This document shows, one piece after another, positions 52,397 to 61,808 of a stretch of DNA of 64,000 bases. The DNA comes from an uncultured Porphyromonadaceae bacterium (GTDB taxonomy: Bacteria > Bacteroidota > Bacteroidia > Bacteroidales > Muribaculaceae). The stretch spans positions 1 to 64,000 of the forward strand of contig UQER01000002.1 of NCBI GenBank assembly GCA_900540205.1, in the 5' to 3' direction. Every line of letters begins with the position of its first letter. Position 1 is the stretch's first letter. The position numbers and the translations under genes were made by a program. The notes below the pieces were generated by a model. That model had not been told where the DNA came from, made no database searches, and was given only the letters and a program-made list of their open reading frames with translations.

Positions 52397-53314
52397 TCCG
52401 GCTGCGGCATCGCGTTTAAGCCCTTCGAGTTTCACCCTTTTCACCGGCGAATGCGCGAAAAGCGCCGAAAAACGCTCCTGCGTCATCTCCAGCACATCGG
52501 CGCGTGTAAGATTTTTCAATGCCGGACGCAGGCGGAATTCATCAATTTCAGTAGGAACAGGGGAGGAGTTGTGCACACACACCTCCTGACAGGTGTCGCA
52601 CCCGTATAAGCGGCGTCCAAGGACGGCGCTGACCGGGCGTCCGTCGACCTCGCGCGGCATCCCGCCGCGATGCTCGATGGTAAGGTAGGAGAGACACCGG
52701 CGTGCATCAAACCCGCCGTCGGCCCTCAACGCACCCCCGGGACATGCAGCGACACACCGTCCGCACCCGTCGCACGACAATGTGCACGGCGCATCCGGCT
52801 CCAGCTCCGCGGAAGTAAGGATTTCAGCAAGAAAAAAGTAACTCCCCTTGCCCGGCACGATGAGCATGCGGTTGCGCCCTATGAAGCCAACACCGGCCTG
52901 CACTGCCCAGTAACGTTCAAGCACCGGCGCCGAGTCCACACACACACGCGCAGTGTGGCCTGCATCACGCAACAAAGCCGCCACACGCTCCAGACGCTTG
53001 CGCAGCACCTCATGATAGTCGCTGCCATGGGCATACATGGCTATTCGTGCCGCCTGCGGATGCTGCGTCTCGCCATGGTAATATGAGAAGGCGCACACCA
53101 TGACAGTGCGCGCACCTTCCGACATCACGGCCGGATTGCGTCGAAGTTCAGGATAATTTGACAGATAGTCCATCCCACCGCCATCCCCGCGGCCGAGCCA
53201 GCGTGTGTATTTCTCCCAATGCGCATGGTCCACCTCGCCGCAGCGGGCAAATCCCACAGCCTGCGCGCCGGCATCATTGGCCGCCTGAATGAGCTTTTGC
53301 CTGAAATAATACAT
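52367..53314 (-). CDS. queG: epoxyqueuosine reductase QueG
   Basis: Cobalamin- and iron-sulfur-dependent reduction of epoxyqueuosine to queuosine in tRNA. 315 residues. The catalytic Asp is in CVDSAPVLER; cluster ligands are CDGCGRCVAACPGGAL and CDTCQEVCVHN. Convergent overlap of 30 bases with the tolA-like gene. No other queuosine gene is in the window. Confidence 0.94.
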   Translation of the reverse strand: MYYFRQKLIQAANDAGAQAVGFARCGEVDHAHWEKYTRWLGRGDGGGMDYLSNYPELRRNPAVMSEGARTVMVCAFSYYHGETQHPQAARIAMYAHGSDYHEVLRKRLERVAALLRDAGHTARVCVDSAPVLERYWAVQAGVGFIGRNRMLIVPGKGSYFFLAEILTSAELEPDAPCTLSCDGCGRCVAACPGGALRADGGFDARRCLSYLTIEHRGGMPREVDGRPVSAVLGRRLYGCDTCQEVCVHNSSPVPTEIDEFRLRPALKNLTRADVLEMTQERFSALFAHSPVKRVKLEGLKRDAAAGLFECPGDGA

Positions 53315-53374
53315 CTTGAACGGACGGAGAAGTAGGAACAGGCTTAAAATGGCATTTTAAAGCGGCTCTGACGC

Positions 53375-53992
53375 TCACATGGGGAGCGGACAGAACTTGT
53401 ATCCCCTGGCAAGCAACCATTCGATAGCGCGCGGCAAAACGGCCTTCATGTTCCGCTCTGCTTTGAGCGAATCATGAAACACGATTATCGAACCGTTACG
53501 GGCATAGCGCTTCACATTGGCGAACACCTGTTCGGGACTGAGTTTCTTGGAATAGTCGCGTGTCACGAGGTCGTACATGATGATGTTGTAGCGGTCCTTT
53601 ATGGCGCGTGACTGCTTCCACCGCAGCAATCCGTGAGGGGGACGGAACAGAACGCTTCCGATGAGATCGTTGGCCTCGGTTATATCGTGCATATAACGGT
53701 AGGACGATACTTTCATCCCCTGCAGATGATGCATGGTGTGGTTGCCGTAGCTGTGGCCGCGGCGGCGCACCTCCTCATACAGCTGGGGATTGCGGGCAAC
53801 ATTGTCACCGACCATGAAGAATGTAGCCTTCACGCCGTAGCGGTCGAGCGTGTCGAGCACCCAAGGGGTCACCTCGGGCACCGGACCGTCGTCGAACGTA
53901 AGAAACACCACCTTCTCCTTGTGGTGCTTTATGCGCCACACAGCCTCGGGGAAGAGGAGGCGGTAGAAAAGGGGCGGTTGTTCAATCAGCAT
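53375..53992 (-). CDS. polysaccharide deacetylase family protein (NodB homology)
   Basis: 205 residues, carbohydrate esterase family 4. Metal and catalytic residues: TFDDGP (about 32-37) and HSYGNHTMHH, the H-x3-H pair. It has no signal peptide; the first residues are hydrophobic only briefly. Likely substrate is a cell-surface glycan or polyisoprenoid-linked sugar. It is 11 bases after the DUF2723 gene, suggesting a shared glycan pathway. Confidence 0.88.
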   Translation of the reverse strand: MLIEQPPLFYRLLFPEAVWRIKHHKEKVVFLTFDDGPVPEVTPWVLDTLDRYGVKATFFMVGDNVARNPQLYEEVRRRGHSYGNHTMHHLQGMKVSSYRYMHDITEANDLIGSVLFRPPHGLLRWKQSRAIKDRYNIIMYDLVTRDYSKKLSPEQVFANVKRYARNGSIIVFHDSLKAERNMKAVLPRAIEWLLARGYKFCPLPM

Positions 53993-54003
53993 TTCAATCT
54001 AAA

Positions 54004-57000
54004 TTACTTCGAAGGGAGGAAGAACTCGAGATCGGCGATATTCACGTTGTTGGCGCGCAGTTTCTCCGACAGGGCATCGGTGTCACCGCCGAAGTCGGTG
54101 TAGCTCTGGAGAAGCACATACAGGTAGGTCGGCACATAACGGTCGGTCACCGACAGACCGCTGTAACCGCTTGCGGGCAGCGTGCGCATAAGCTCCCTGA
54201 AATAGGGGAGATAAGCGCCGTAACGGATTATCTCATCCTCAAGTATGGCCATACCTTTGGCCGTGAGGGCGGCATCGCCGGTCTCCTGACCGAGGCGCAG
54301 ATAGACATCGGCAATCTGGTAGCCTATCTGTATGCTGTAGGGCACCACGCTTGCAGGCAGTTTCTCCTGAATAAGGTCGAGCACTTCGGCAGCCTTACGG
54401 TAGCGGTCGGCGGCGTAGACCATATCGGGTTCGGTTGTGACGCCAGTGATCGAGTCGGTCATGGGGCGTGCGGCGGAATAACCCTCCACAAACAGGGCAT
54501 ACGCGAGGTCGGCAACCGCCGTGCGGTGGGTGGTGACCATGCGGCGCACCGTCTCGTCGAGATAGATGTCGCCGTCCTGTGCGTGCTCGGCGATACCGCC
54601 CCAACGGAATTTCTCCATCACGTTGCGGTACATCTTGTCGGTAGCGGTCCATGTGGCATGCTCGCCGTCGGGATTATAGAGGGGTGATACCTGATAGGCC
54701 AGACCTGTGTTGCGCAGATAGGGCGAAAGGTTGAGGTAATACTCGTCAGGAACGGTCATTGCGAAATATGCGGGACGGTTCCAGCCGTTCTTAGCCGACG
54801 TGGCTATCATGTCGAGCGACAGGGCCTGGCTGAGTGTGGCCCCGGAAGAAGCGTTGGCAGGATCCTTGTAGAGACCGAGCGTTATCGCCTCGGAAGCCGC
54901 AGGAGCCTCTTCGGGCGCAATCACTCCGGCCTTGACGGCCGCATCCACATTAGAGGGGATGAACATGTTGGGGTAACGCCATATGCGCGCACCCTTCCAC
55001 GATGCCTCGGGCGAGTGATAGAGATCCTCAAGGGCTGTCAGGGCGTTGACACGCTCCTGCTTCATATTGTCGGGGTCGAAATAGTTGTAGGTCAGACGGT
55101 CGAATGCGTAATCGGCCGGCGAAGCGCTCATGCCGATGGCCGCAGCGCCGTCGGTGGCCACCTTCATCTGGTTGGCATACCAGTCGGTTGTGAGGTAGGA
55201 GAGGTTGACCACGCGCACATCCGTGCGGTAGCCCTCCACCTCCTGCGCATACCACAGGGGGAAGGTATCGTTGTCACCGTTGGTGAAGATTATGGCATTG
55301 GGGTCAAGGCTCGACAGATAGTTCATGCCGAAATCACGGGTGGTGTAACGGCCAGAGCGGTCGTGGTCGTCCCACGTCTGGCTGACGACCTGAAGGGGAA
55401 CCGCGATTCCCACCGCACATGCTGCGATTGCCACATAAAGAGCCTTGCGGCTGTCGGTGTAGACGGGGCATCCCTCATCGTCGGCCTTGGAATTCTTGAG
55501 CAGATAGTTGATCAGCGCCGACAGACCGGCCACACCCATGCCGACCCAGATGGCGAAGGCATAGAACGAACCGGCGAAAGCGTAGTCGCGCTCACGAGGC
55601 TGCAGCGGCGGCTGATTCAGATAGAGCACGATGGCTATACCTGTCATGAAAAAGAAGAAGAAAATCACCCAGAACTGCTCGATGCCGCGCTTGGAGCAGA
55701 AAGCCTGCCATGTGAGGCCGATGATGCCCATGAGCAGCGGGAGCATGAAGAACACGTTGTGGCCCTTGTTGTTCTTGCCGTAATCGGCGGGAAGTAGGCT
55801 CTGGTCGCCCAGACGGGGGTTGTCAATGAATGGGATACCGGAAATCCAGTTGCCGCGGTTGGCCTCGCCGTTGCCGGCGAAATCGTTCTGACGTCCGGCG
55901 AAATTCCACATGAAATAACGCCAGTACATGTAGTTGAGCTGGTAATTGAAGAAGTAGCGGAGATTCTGCACCATCGACGGGCGGGGAAGCTGTGCGCTCT
56001 GCACGGTGTTGCCGTCCTGGTCAACCAGTATCGGAGCATCCACAAGCGGCAGATCTGACTCGGCAAGGTTGGTCCACTCCATATATGCCACAGGGTGACC
56101 GGCCGCGGTGCTGTACATGCGCGGGAAGAGCATGTTGGGGGTCATGATGTAGCGCTTGTCGCTCAGGTATCCCTCATACCGGTCGGGATCGGTGGGGGAG
56201 GTCTTCACGGCCTTTTCATAGAGAGTTGTGGCGGGGCGGCGCTTGAAATTGTAGTTGCCGGTGCCGTCAACCTCATAAAGCACGGTGGATTTGAACGAGG
56301 GGCCGTAGAACAATGGGGTCTCGCCATACTGCTCGCGGCTGAGATATGAACTGAGGGCGAACACATTGTCCGGAGCGTTCTGATTCATGGGGGGATTGGC
56401 GCTCGAACGGATAAGAAGCAGCGCGTAGCTTGAATATCCAACGAAAATCACGAGCACACTCAGCGACACCAGTGTGAGGATACGCACCGGAAGTTTCTTT
56501 GCGAGCCAAAGATAAAGCGCAAGAGCTACCATGATGACAACCGGAATCCACAAGGAGCTGCCGATGAACGGAATGCCGGAAAGCAGAATGGCACACAGGA
56601 ACGACAGGCGGATTTCACCGGCGCTGCGCTGACGGTAGAGCGCGCTGACACTCCAGATGGCAACGGCGACGAACAGGGCGGCATAGATTACTACGCCCAC
56701 ATTATAGCCGCAGCCGAGGGTGTTGACAAAGAACAGTTCGAAATACTGGCTTACCTCGATGAATCCGGGCACCAGACCATAGAGAATCAGCCCTACGACC
56801 ACAGCCGATACGGCGAGAGCAAGGAGCGAGCCTTTGGCGGTGGTGTTCTTGAACTTGCGGTAATATATTACCAGCACGATGGCCGGGATACAGAGAAGGT
56901 TGAGCAGATGGACGGCGATGGACACACCGATGATGTAGGCTATCAGGATGAGATAGCGGTCGGCATGGGGCTGGTCGGCACGGTTCTCCCATTTGAGGAT

Positions 57001-57486
57001 GAGCCAGAACACGAGCGCCGTGCAGAACGACGAGAACGCATAGACCTCACCCTCAACGGCCGAGAACCAGAACGTGTCGCTCCAGGCATACATCAGTGCA
57101 CCGCACAGACCTGAGCCGAACACAACAAGCATCTGCACCAGGGAGACTCCGGTGGCCTCATCGCGCACGATAAGCCGCTTGACCAGATGCGTGATGGTCC
57201 AGAAAAGCAGCAGGATAGTGCCGGCGGAGAGCAGTCCGCTCATGGTGTTGACCATAAGGGCGGCCTTGGAATAGTCACCGAACGCGAAGTTCACGAAGAA
57301 ACGCGCAGCAAGCATGAAGATGGGGTTGCCCGGCGGGTGTCCCACTTCAAGCTTTGTGCCCTGCGCGATAAATTCCGGACAGTCCCAGAAGCTCGCTGTA
57401 GGCTCGAGTGTGCACAGATATGTCACGGCGGCTATGACGAAACACAGCCAGCCGAGAGTGTTGTTGACAAGCCGGTAGCGGCTCAT
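54004..57486 (-). CDS. DUF2723 GT-C-type membrane protein
   Basis: About 1160 residues: some ten to twelve membrane helices in the first half, then a long soluble part with helical TPR-like repeats at the C-terminus. The N-terminal signature FWDCPEFIAQGTKLEVGHPP carries the acidic residues of the family. The animal member TMEM260 transfers O-linked mannose to proteins, so protein glycosylation is a reasonable guess for this bacterial one, but Bacteroidota members are not characterised to my knowledge. The ATG at 57486 gives a standard start; the one at 57510 is possible. The deacetylase gene follows directly. Confidence 0.85.
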   Translation of the reverse strand: MSRYRLVNNTLGWLCFVIAAVTYLCTLEPTASFWDCPEFIAQGTKLEVGHPPGNPIFMLAARFFVNFAFGDYSKAALMVNTMSGLLSAGTILLLFWTITHLVKRLIVRDEATGVSLVQMLVVFGSGLCGALMYAWSDTFWFSAVEGEVYAFSSFCTALVFWLILKWENRADQPHADRYLILIAYIIGVSIAVHLLNLLCIPAIVLVIYYRKFKNTTAKGSLLALAVSAVVVGLILYGLVPGFIEVSQYFELFFVNTLGCGYNVGVVIYAALFVAVAIWSVSALYRQRSAGEIRLSFLCAILLSGIPFIGSSLWIPVVIMVALALYLWLAKKLPVRILTLVSLSVLVIFVGYSSYALLLIRSSANPPMNQNAPDNVFALSSYLSREQYGETPLFYGPSFKSTVLYEVDGTGNYNFKRRPATTLYEKAVKTSPTDPDRYEGYLSDKRYIMTPNMLFPRMYSTAAGHPVAYMEWTNLAESDLPLVDAPILVDQDGNTVQSAQLPRPSMVQNLRYFFNYQLNYMYWRYFMWNFAGRQNDFAGNGEANRGNWISGIPFIDNPRLGDQSLLPADYGKNNKGHNVFFMLPLLMGIIGLTWQAFCSKRGIEQFWVIFFFFFMTGIAIVLYLNQPPLQPRERDYAFAGSFYAFAIWVGMGVAGLSALINYLLKNSKADDEGCPVYTDSRKALYVAIAACAVGIAVPLQVVSQTWDDHDRSGRYTTRDFGMNYLSSLDPNAIIFTNGDNDTFPLWYAQEVEGYRTDVRVVNLSYLTTDWYANQMKVATDGAAAIGMSASPADYAFDRLTYNYFDPDNMKQERVNALTALEDLYHSPEASWKGARIWRYPNMFIPSNVDAAVKAGVIAPEEAPAASEAITLGLYKDPANASSGATLSQALSLDMIATSAKNGWNRPAYFAMTVPDEYYLNLSPYLRNTGLAYQVSPLYNPDGEHATWTATDKMYRNVMEKFRWGGIAEHAQDGDIYLDETVRRMVTTHRTAVADLAYALFVEGYSAARPMTDSITGVTTEPDMVYAADRYRKAAEVLDLIQEKLPASVVPYSIQIGYQIADVYLRLGQETGDAALTAKGMAILEDEIIRYGAYLPYFRELMRTLPASGYSGLSVTDRYVPTYLYVLLQSYTDFGGDTDALSEKLRANNVNIADLEFFLPSK

Positions 57487-57630
57487 CGGATGTAGTCCTG
57501 TAAGGTTCATCTGCTAAAAGCATGCCACACGTGTGATAGTTTCATTGCATGCAGGCCGGCGTGTGGCTTTTCCGGGAGCATGCCGGAGAGGGGGAGGAGA
57601 GAGGTGGGGCTGCGCGCGGGCAGACCGCCG

Positions 57631-58230
57631 TCAGATGGCGGAAATGCGCGCTATGTACTTGCCGATGATGTCGAATTCGATGTTGACTGCCGAGCCTACC
57701 TTTATGTCACCGAAATTGGTGTGCTCGAAGGTATAGGGGATGATGGCCACACGGAACGAATCGGGGGTGGAATCGCACACGGTAAGGCTGACGCCGTTGA
57801 CACACACGGAACCTTTCTCCACGGTGACATATCCCTGACGCGCCATTTCGGGGGCTACGTCATAGTGGAATTTGAAATAACGGCTGCCGTCCACCTCCTC
57901 GATGTCGGTGCACAGGGCGGTACAGTCCACGTGGCCCTGGACGATGTGGCCGTCAAGACGGCCGTTCATCACCATGCAGCGTTCCACGTTCACGCGGTCG
58001 CCGGGCTGGAGCAGGCCGAGGTTGCTGCGGCGGAGAGTCTCCTCGATGGCTGTGACGGTGTAGGTGTCGCCGGCAATGGCCACGACAGTAAGGCAGACGC
58101 CGTTATGGGCCACAGACTGGTCGATTTTCAACTCGTCAGCAAACGTGCATCTGAGTGTGAGATGCAGGTTGCCGCCATCCCTGACGGCCGACACAACGGT
58201 GGCGGCTGTCTCAACGATTCCGGAAAACAT
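57631..58230 (-). CDS. ribE: riboflavin synthase (alpha subunit)
   Basis: 199 residues. Dismutates two 6,7-dimethyl-8-ribityllumazine molecules to riboflavin. MFSGIVE at the N-terminus and two lumazine-binding repeats (about 1-97 and 98-195) are the family marks. No riboswitch is seen upstream. It is 26 bases after yebC on the same strand. Confidence 0.96.
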   Translation of the reverse strand: MFSGIVETAATVVSAVRDGGNLHLTLRCTFADELKIDQSVAHNGVCLTVVAIAGDTYTVTAIEETLRRSNLGLLQPGDRVNVERCMVMNGRLDGHIVQGHVDCTALCTDIEEVDGSRYFKFHYDVAPEMARQGYVTVEKGSVCVNGVSLTVCDSTPDSFRVAIIPYTFEHTNFGDIKVGSAVNIEFDIIGKYIARISAI

Positions 58231-58256
58231 ATGGTAACAGAGTGAGTGTCGGGGAA

Positions 58257-58970
58257 TTATTCGGCCATGTTGTGGAACACGTTCTGCACGTCCTCGTCCT
58301 CCTCAAGTTTTTCAAGGAGCTTGTCGAGGGTTTCGCGCTGCTCGTCGGTAACCTCCTTGACGTCGTTGGGGATGCGGACGAATTCGGTCGACAGGATTTC
58401 AAATCCGTTGCCTTCGAGATACTGCTGGATGTTCGAATATTCCTCGAACGGACCGTAGAGCACGATTGCATCCTCGTCGGCCTCAAGTTCATCCACGCCG
58501 TAGTCGATGAGTTCAAGTTCGAGATCCTCGAGGCTCATGTCGGGTTTGGGCTGAATCTTGAGCATCACCTTGTGGTCGAAAAGGAATGTGAGGGAGCCCT
58601 GGGTGCCCAGCGAGCCGCCGTGCTTTGTGAAGTAGGAGCGCACGTTGGCCACGGTGCGGGTGTTGTTGTCGGTAGCGGCCTCCACGAAGATGGCGATACC
58701 GAAGGGGCCGTATCCCTCGTAGGTGATCTCCTTGTAGTCCTTGGCATCCTTGTCGGTGGCTTTCTTGATGGCGCGTTCCACAGTGTCCTTGGGCATGTTC
58801 TCAGCCTTGGCATTCTGCATGAGCGCACGCAGGCGGGGGTTGGTGGAGGGATCGGGGCCGCCGGCCTTCACGGCGATGGTGATTTCCTTACCGATGCGTG
58901 TGAATGTGCGGCTCATGTTGCCCCAGCGTTTCAGTTTTCTGGCTTTGCGATATTCAAATGCGCGTCCCAT
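58257..58970 (-). CDS. YebC/PmpR family transcription/translation regulator
   Basis: 237 residues, the standard YebC length: MGRAFEYRKARKLKRWG N-terminus, NPRLRALMQNAKAENMPKDTVERAIKK and the middle/C-terminal domains. Some members act as DNA-binding regulators, others help translation of proline stretches. It lies between pheT (upstream, 68 bases) and ribE. Confidence 0.95.
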   Translation of the reverse strand: MGRAFEYRKARKLKRWGNMSRTFTRIGKEITIAVKAGGPDPSTNPRLRALMQNAKAENMPKDTVERAIKKATDKDAKDYKEITYEGYGPFGIAIFVEAATDNNTRTVANVRSYFTKHGGSLGTQGSLTFLFDHKVMLKIQPKPDMSLEDLELELIDYGVDELEADEDAIVLYGPFEEYSNIQQYLEGNGFEILSTEFVRIPNDVKEVTDEQRETLDKLLEKLEEDEDVQNVFHNMAE

Positions 58971-59038
58971 ATTGAGTGTACTTTTTTATTTTGTTTTGTA
59001 ATGTTTTGTTCTGATTATTCGGATAGGGGAGAGGGAGG

Positions 59039-61516
59039 TCAACGCAGCTCGGCACCAAGTTTCTTGCGGAGACTTGCGACGATGCGCTCCATAGCGGAGT
59101 CTATCTGTTTGTCCTGAAGGGTCTTCTCATCGTCTTGCAGTGTGATGGAGATGGCGTAGGACTTCTTTCCGGCAGGGAGGTTCTTCCCTTCGTAGACGTC
59201 GAAGAGCTCCACGCCGCGCAGCAGCTTGCGCTCGCTCTCGCGGACGGTGGCCTCCACCTGCGCCATTGTCACTGCGTTGTCGAGCAGCAGGGCAAGGTCG
59301 CGCTTCACCGGAAGTGTTTTTGACAGGGGGGTGAATTCCACTTTTTTCTTCACTGCGAGGTTCACGAGTGCGCCCCAGTCGAGTTCTGCGTAGACCACGG
59401 GCTGCTTTATGTCCGCCTTGGCAAGCTGAGCCTTGGCCACAAGACCCATGGCGCCGAGACGTTTGCCTGAACGGGTGGCGATGTCGAGGCTTGCCGAGAA
59501 AATATTGTCGGAACCGTCGGCTTTGGTGACGGTGATTTCACGTTCTGCAATGCCGAGACGGGCGAATATGTTGGCCACGTGCGCCTTGAGGTCGAAGAAT
59601 GTGGCTTCCTCAGCCTGACGTGCCCAGTTGGCGCGACGGGAGTTGCCTGTGAGCCAGAGGGCCAGACGGCTTGCCTCGGAGAAGGGTGCCAGCGGAGCCT
59701 CTGCGGTGGACTGCGCCTGCGGATTGCAGGTGTAGACGTTCCCGAACTCGTAGAAGGCCAGATTCTCGTTGCGACGGTTCACGTTGTGTGCAATCGACTC
59801 CAGACCGCCGAACAGCAGGGTCTGACGCATCACGTTGAGGTCATTGCTGAGCGGATTCAGCAGCTTCACGCAGTGGTCGGCCGGATATGCCGTAAGGTCG
59901 GCGTAATATGCCTCGGCTGTAAGAGAGTTGTTGAGTATCTCGTTGAACCCGCGGCCTGTGAGCTGCTCGGAGATAAGGCGCTGCAGGTCGTCGGCCTCGT
60001 CGGTGAGGGTCTTGAGCTGGAGCGAGGAGTGCACGGTGGTGGAAATCTCCACGTTGTTGTAGCCATAGATGCGGAGCACATCCTCCACAACATCGCAGGG
60101 GCGCTGCACATCCACACGGTAGGTGGGCACAAGCAGGTCAATCTCGTTGTCGCGGCGACCGTCGACGGCTATTTCGAGCGATGCGAGGATGGCATCCACC
60201 TCGTTGCGGGGGATATCCTTACCCACAAGCGAGTTGAGATAATCATAGCTCAGCGTCACCTTGTAGGGTGCCACGGGGTTGGGATATATGTCGACAGGTT
60301 CTCCGCAGATTTTGCCTCCGGCAAGCTCCTTCACCATGAGGGCGGCAAGCTTGAGGGCATACATGGTGGCGTTGGGGTCGAGACCGCGCTCGTAGCGGAA
60401 CGAGGCATCGGTGCTCAGGCCGTGACGGCGCGCCGTGCGGCGGATGCGTGTGGGGTTGAAGTATGCGCTTTCAAGGAAAATGTCGGTGGTCTTTTCGGTG
60501 ACGCCCGAATTCAGACCGCCGAACACACCGGCGATGCAGAGCGGTTTCTGCGAATCGCAGATCATAACGTCGGCCTCGCTCAGGGTGCGTTCCACACCGT
60601 CGAGAGTGGTAAATTTGGTGCCTTCGGGGCATGTGCGCACCACAATGCGGTTGTCAGCAATCGTGTTCAGGTCGAAGCAATGGAGCGGCTGACCGATGCC
60701 GTGGAGTATGTAGTTGGTGATGTCGACCACATTGTTGATTGAACGCACGCCGATGGTTTCAAGGCGGTTGCGCAGCCATTCGGGACTTTCGGCCACCTTG
60801 ACGCCGCGGATGGTAAGGCCGCAGTAGCGCGGGGCGCCCTGAAGGTCGGCCACCTCCACCTCAACGGCACCGTCGGCAGTGTCGGGAGCGAACGAGTCGA
60901 CCGACGGACGGTGAAGGTCGCGGTGCGAGAGATGGCAGTCGAGATATGCGGCCAGGTCGCGTGCCACGCCGTAATGCGAAGCGGCATCGATGCGGTTGGG
61001 GGTGAGGTCCACCTCCATCACGTAGTCGCTTGAAAGATTGTAGTATTCGGCGGCGGGAGTGCCTGGAGCGGGAGCATTCTCCTCGGGGATGACGATGATG
61101 CCGTCATGCGACTGGCCCACGCCTATCTCGTCCTCGGCGCAGATCATGCCGAGCGATTCAACACCTCTGATTTTGGAGCGCTTGATGGCGAACTCCTTGT
61201 CGCCGTCGTAAAGGACGGTTCCCACGGTGGCCACCACAACCGTCTGGCCAGCAGCCACGTTGGGGGCACCGCACACAATCTGTGTGGGTTCGCCGTTGCC
61301 GAGGTCCACGGTGGTGATGTGCAGGTGATCGCTGTTGGGATGCTCCTCGCATGTGAGCACCTTGCCGATAACGATTCCTTTCAATCCACCTTTGATTGAT
61401 TCCACCTCTTCAAGTCCGTCGGTCTCCAGACCGATTGAGGTCAAGGCCTCAGTGACCTTTTCGGGCGCAAGGTCGAAATCGAGGTAATCCTTTAACCAAT
61501 TGTAAGATATATTCAT
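59039..61516 (-). CDS. pheT: phenylalanyl-tRNA synthetase beta subunit
   Basis: 825 residues. N-terminal EMAP-like tRNA-binding domain (about 40-150), B3/B4 editing domain, B5 domain, core and C-terminal anticodon-binding FDX-ACB domain (ending KKLGAELR). NISYNWLKDYLDFDL is the usual start. pheS is not in the window. A TAACTTTG -7 box is at 61576-61569, about 55 bases upstream. The 26-kb-distant operon-type neighbour of tRNA-Phe is coincidental. Confidence 0.97.
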   Translation of the reverse strand: MNISYNWLKDYLDFDLAPEKVTEALTSIGLETDGLEEVESIKGGLKGIVIGKVLTCEEHPNSDHLHITTVDLGNGEPTQIVCGAPNVAAGQTVVVATVGTVLYDGDKEFAIKRSKIRGVESLGMICAEDEIGVGQSHDGIIVIPEENAPAPGTPAAEYYNLSSDYVMEVDLTPNRIDAASHYGVARDLAAYLDCHLSHRDLHRPSVDSFAPDTADGAVEVEVADLQGAPRYCGLTIRGVKVAESPEWLRNRLETIGVRSINNVVDITNYILHGIGQPLHCFDLNTIADNRIVVRTCPEGTKFTTLDGVERTLSEADVMICDSQKPLCIAGVFGGLNSGVTEKTTDIFLESAYFNPTRIRRTARRHGLSTDASFRYERGLDPNATMYALKLAALMVKELAGGKICGEPVDIYPNPVAPYKVTLSYDYLNSLVGKDIPRNEVDAILASLEIAVDGRRDNEIDLLVPTYRVDVQRPCDVVEDVLRIYGYNNVEISTTVHSSLQLKTLTDEADDLQRLISEQLTGRGFNEILNNSLTAEAYYADLTAYPADHCVKLLNPLSNDLNVMRQTLLFGGLESIAHNVNRRNENLAFYEFGNVYTCNPQAQSTAEAPLAPFSEASRLALWLTGNSRRANWARQAEEATFFDLKAHVANIFARLGIAEREITVTKADGSDNIFSASLDIATRSGKRLGAMGLVAKAQLAKADIKQPVVYAELDWGALVNLAVKKKVEFTPLSKTLPVKRDLALLLDNAVTMAQVEATVRESERKLLRGVELFDVYEGKNLPAGKKSYAISITLQDDEKTLQDKQIDSAMERIVASLRKKLGAELR

Positions 61517-61808
61517 CGATGATGGTATGTTTTGTAGCTACACAAAAAACTTTGCAGTTTATGAACCGCAAAGTTACAAAAAAATCCCAAACATTGATTG
61601 TCAGCACTTAGCTTTGTACCATCCCACCTTTTGAATTTGGATTTTTTAATGCTGTCATGAGACAAGACTTAATGTTTCTTGCCGTGAAATTTGGTAAATC
61701 AGTAATTATCATTATATTTGCGAAATGAGAACGGCAGGATTGCCCATACCACCAATCATTGCATTCTTTAGAACTGATAATTTATTCACATATATAATAA
61801 CAGAACTT
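61517..61808. other. intergenic region between pheT and the C10 peptidase gene
   Basis: 292 AT-rich bases holding divergent promoters for pheT and the peptidase gene. An open frame continuing upstream of the peptidase ATG starts at 61725, but that is at the predicted transcription start and is not used as the gene start. Confidence 0.55.
61690..61720 (+). promoter_or_regulatory. canonical promoter of the C10 peptidase gene
   Basis: TTTG (61690-61693), 19-bp spacer, TATATTTG (61713-61720). Start of transcription near 61727, about 80 bases before the ATG at 61809. Confidence 0.8.

Noticed and set aside
59579..60742. 387-codon plus-strand frame
   Set aside because: Antisense shadow of pheT; Val/Gly/His-rich composition of a reverse-complement artefact.
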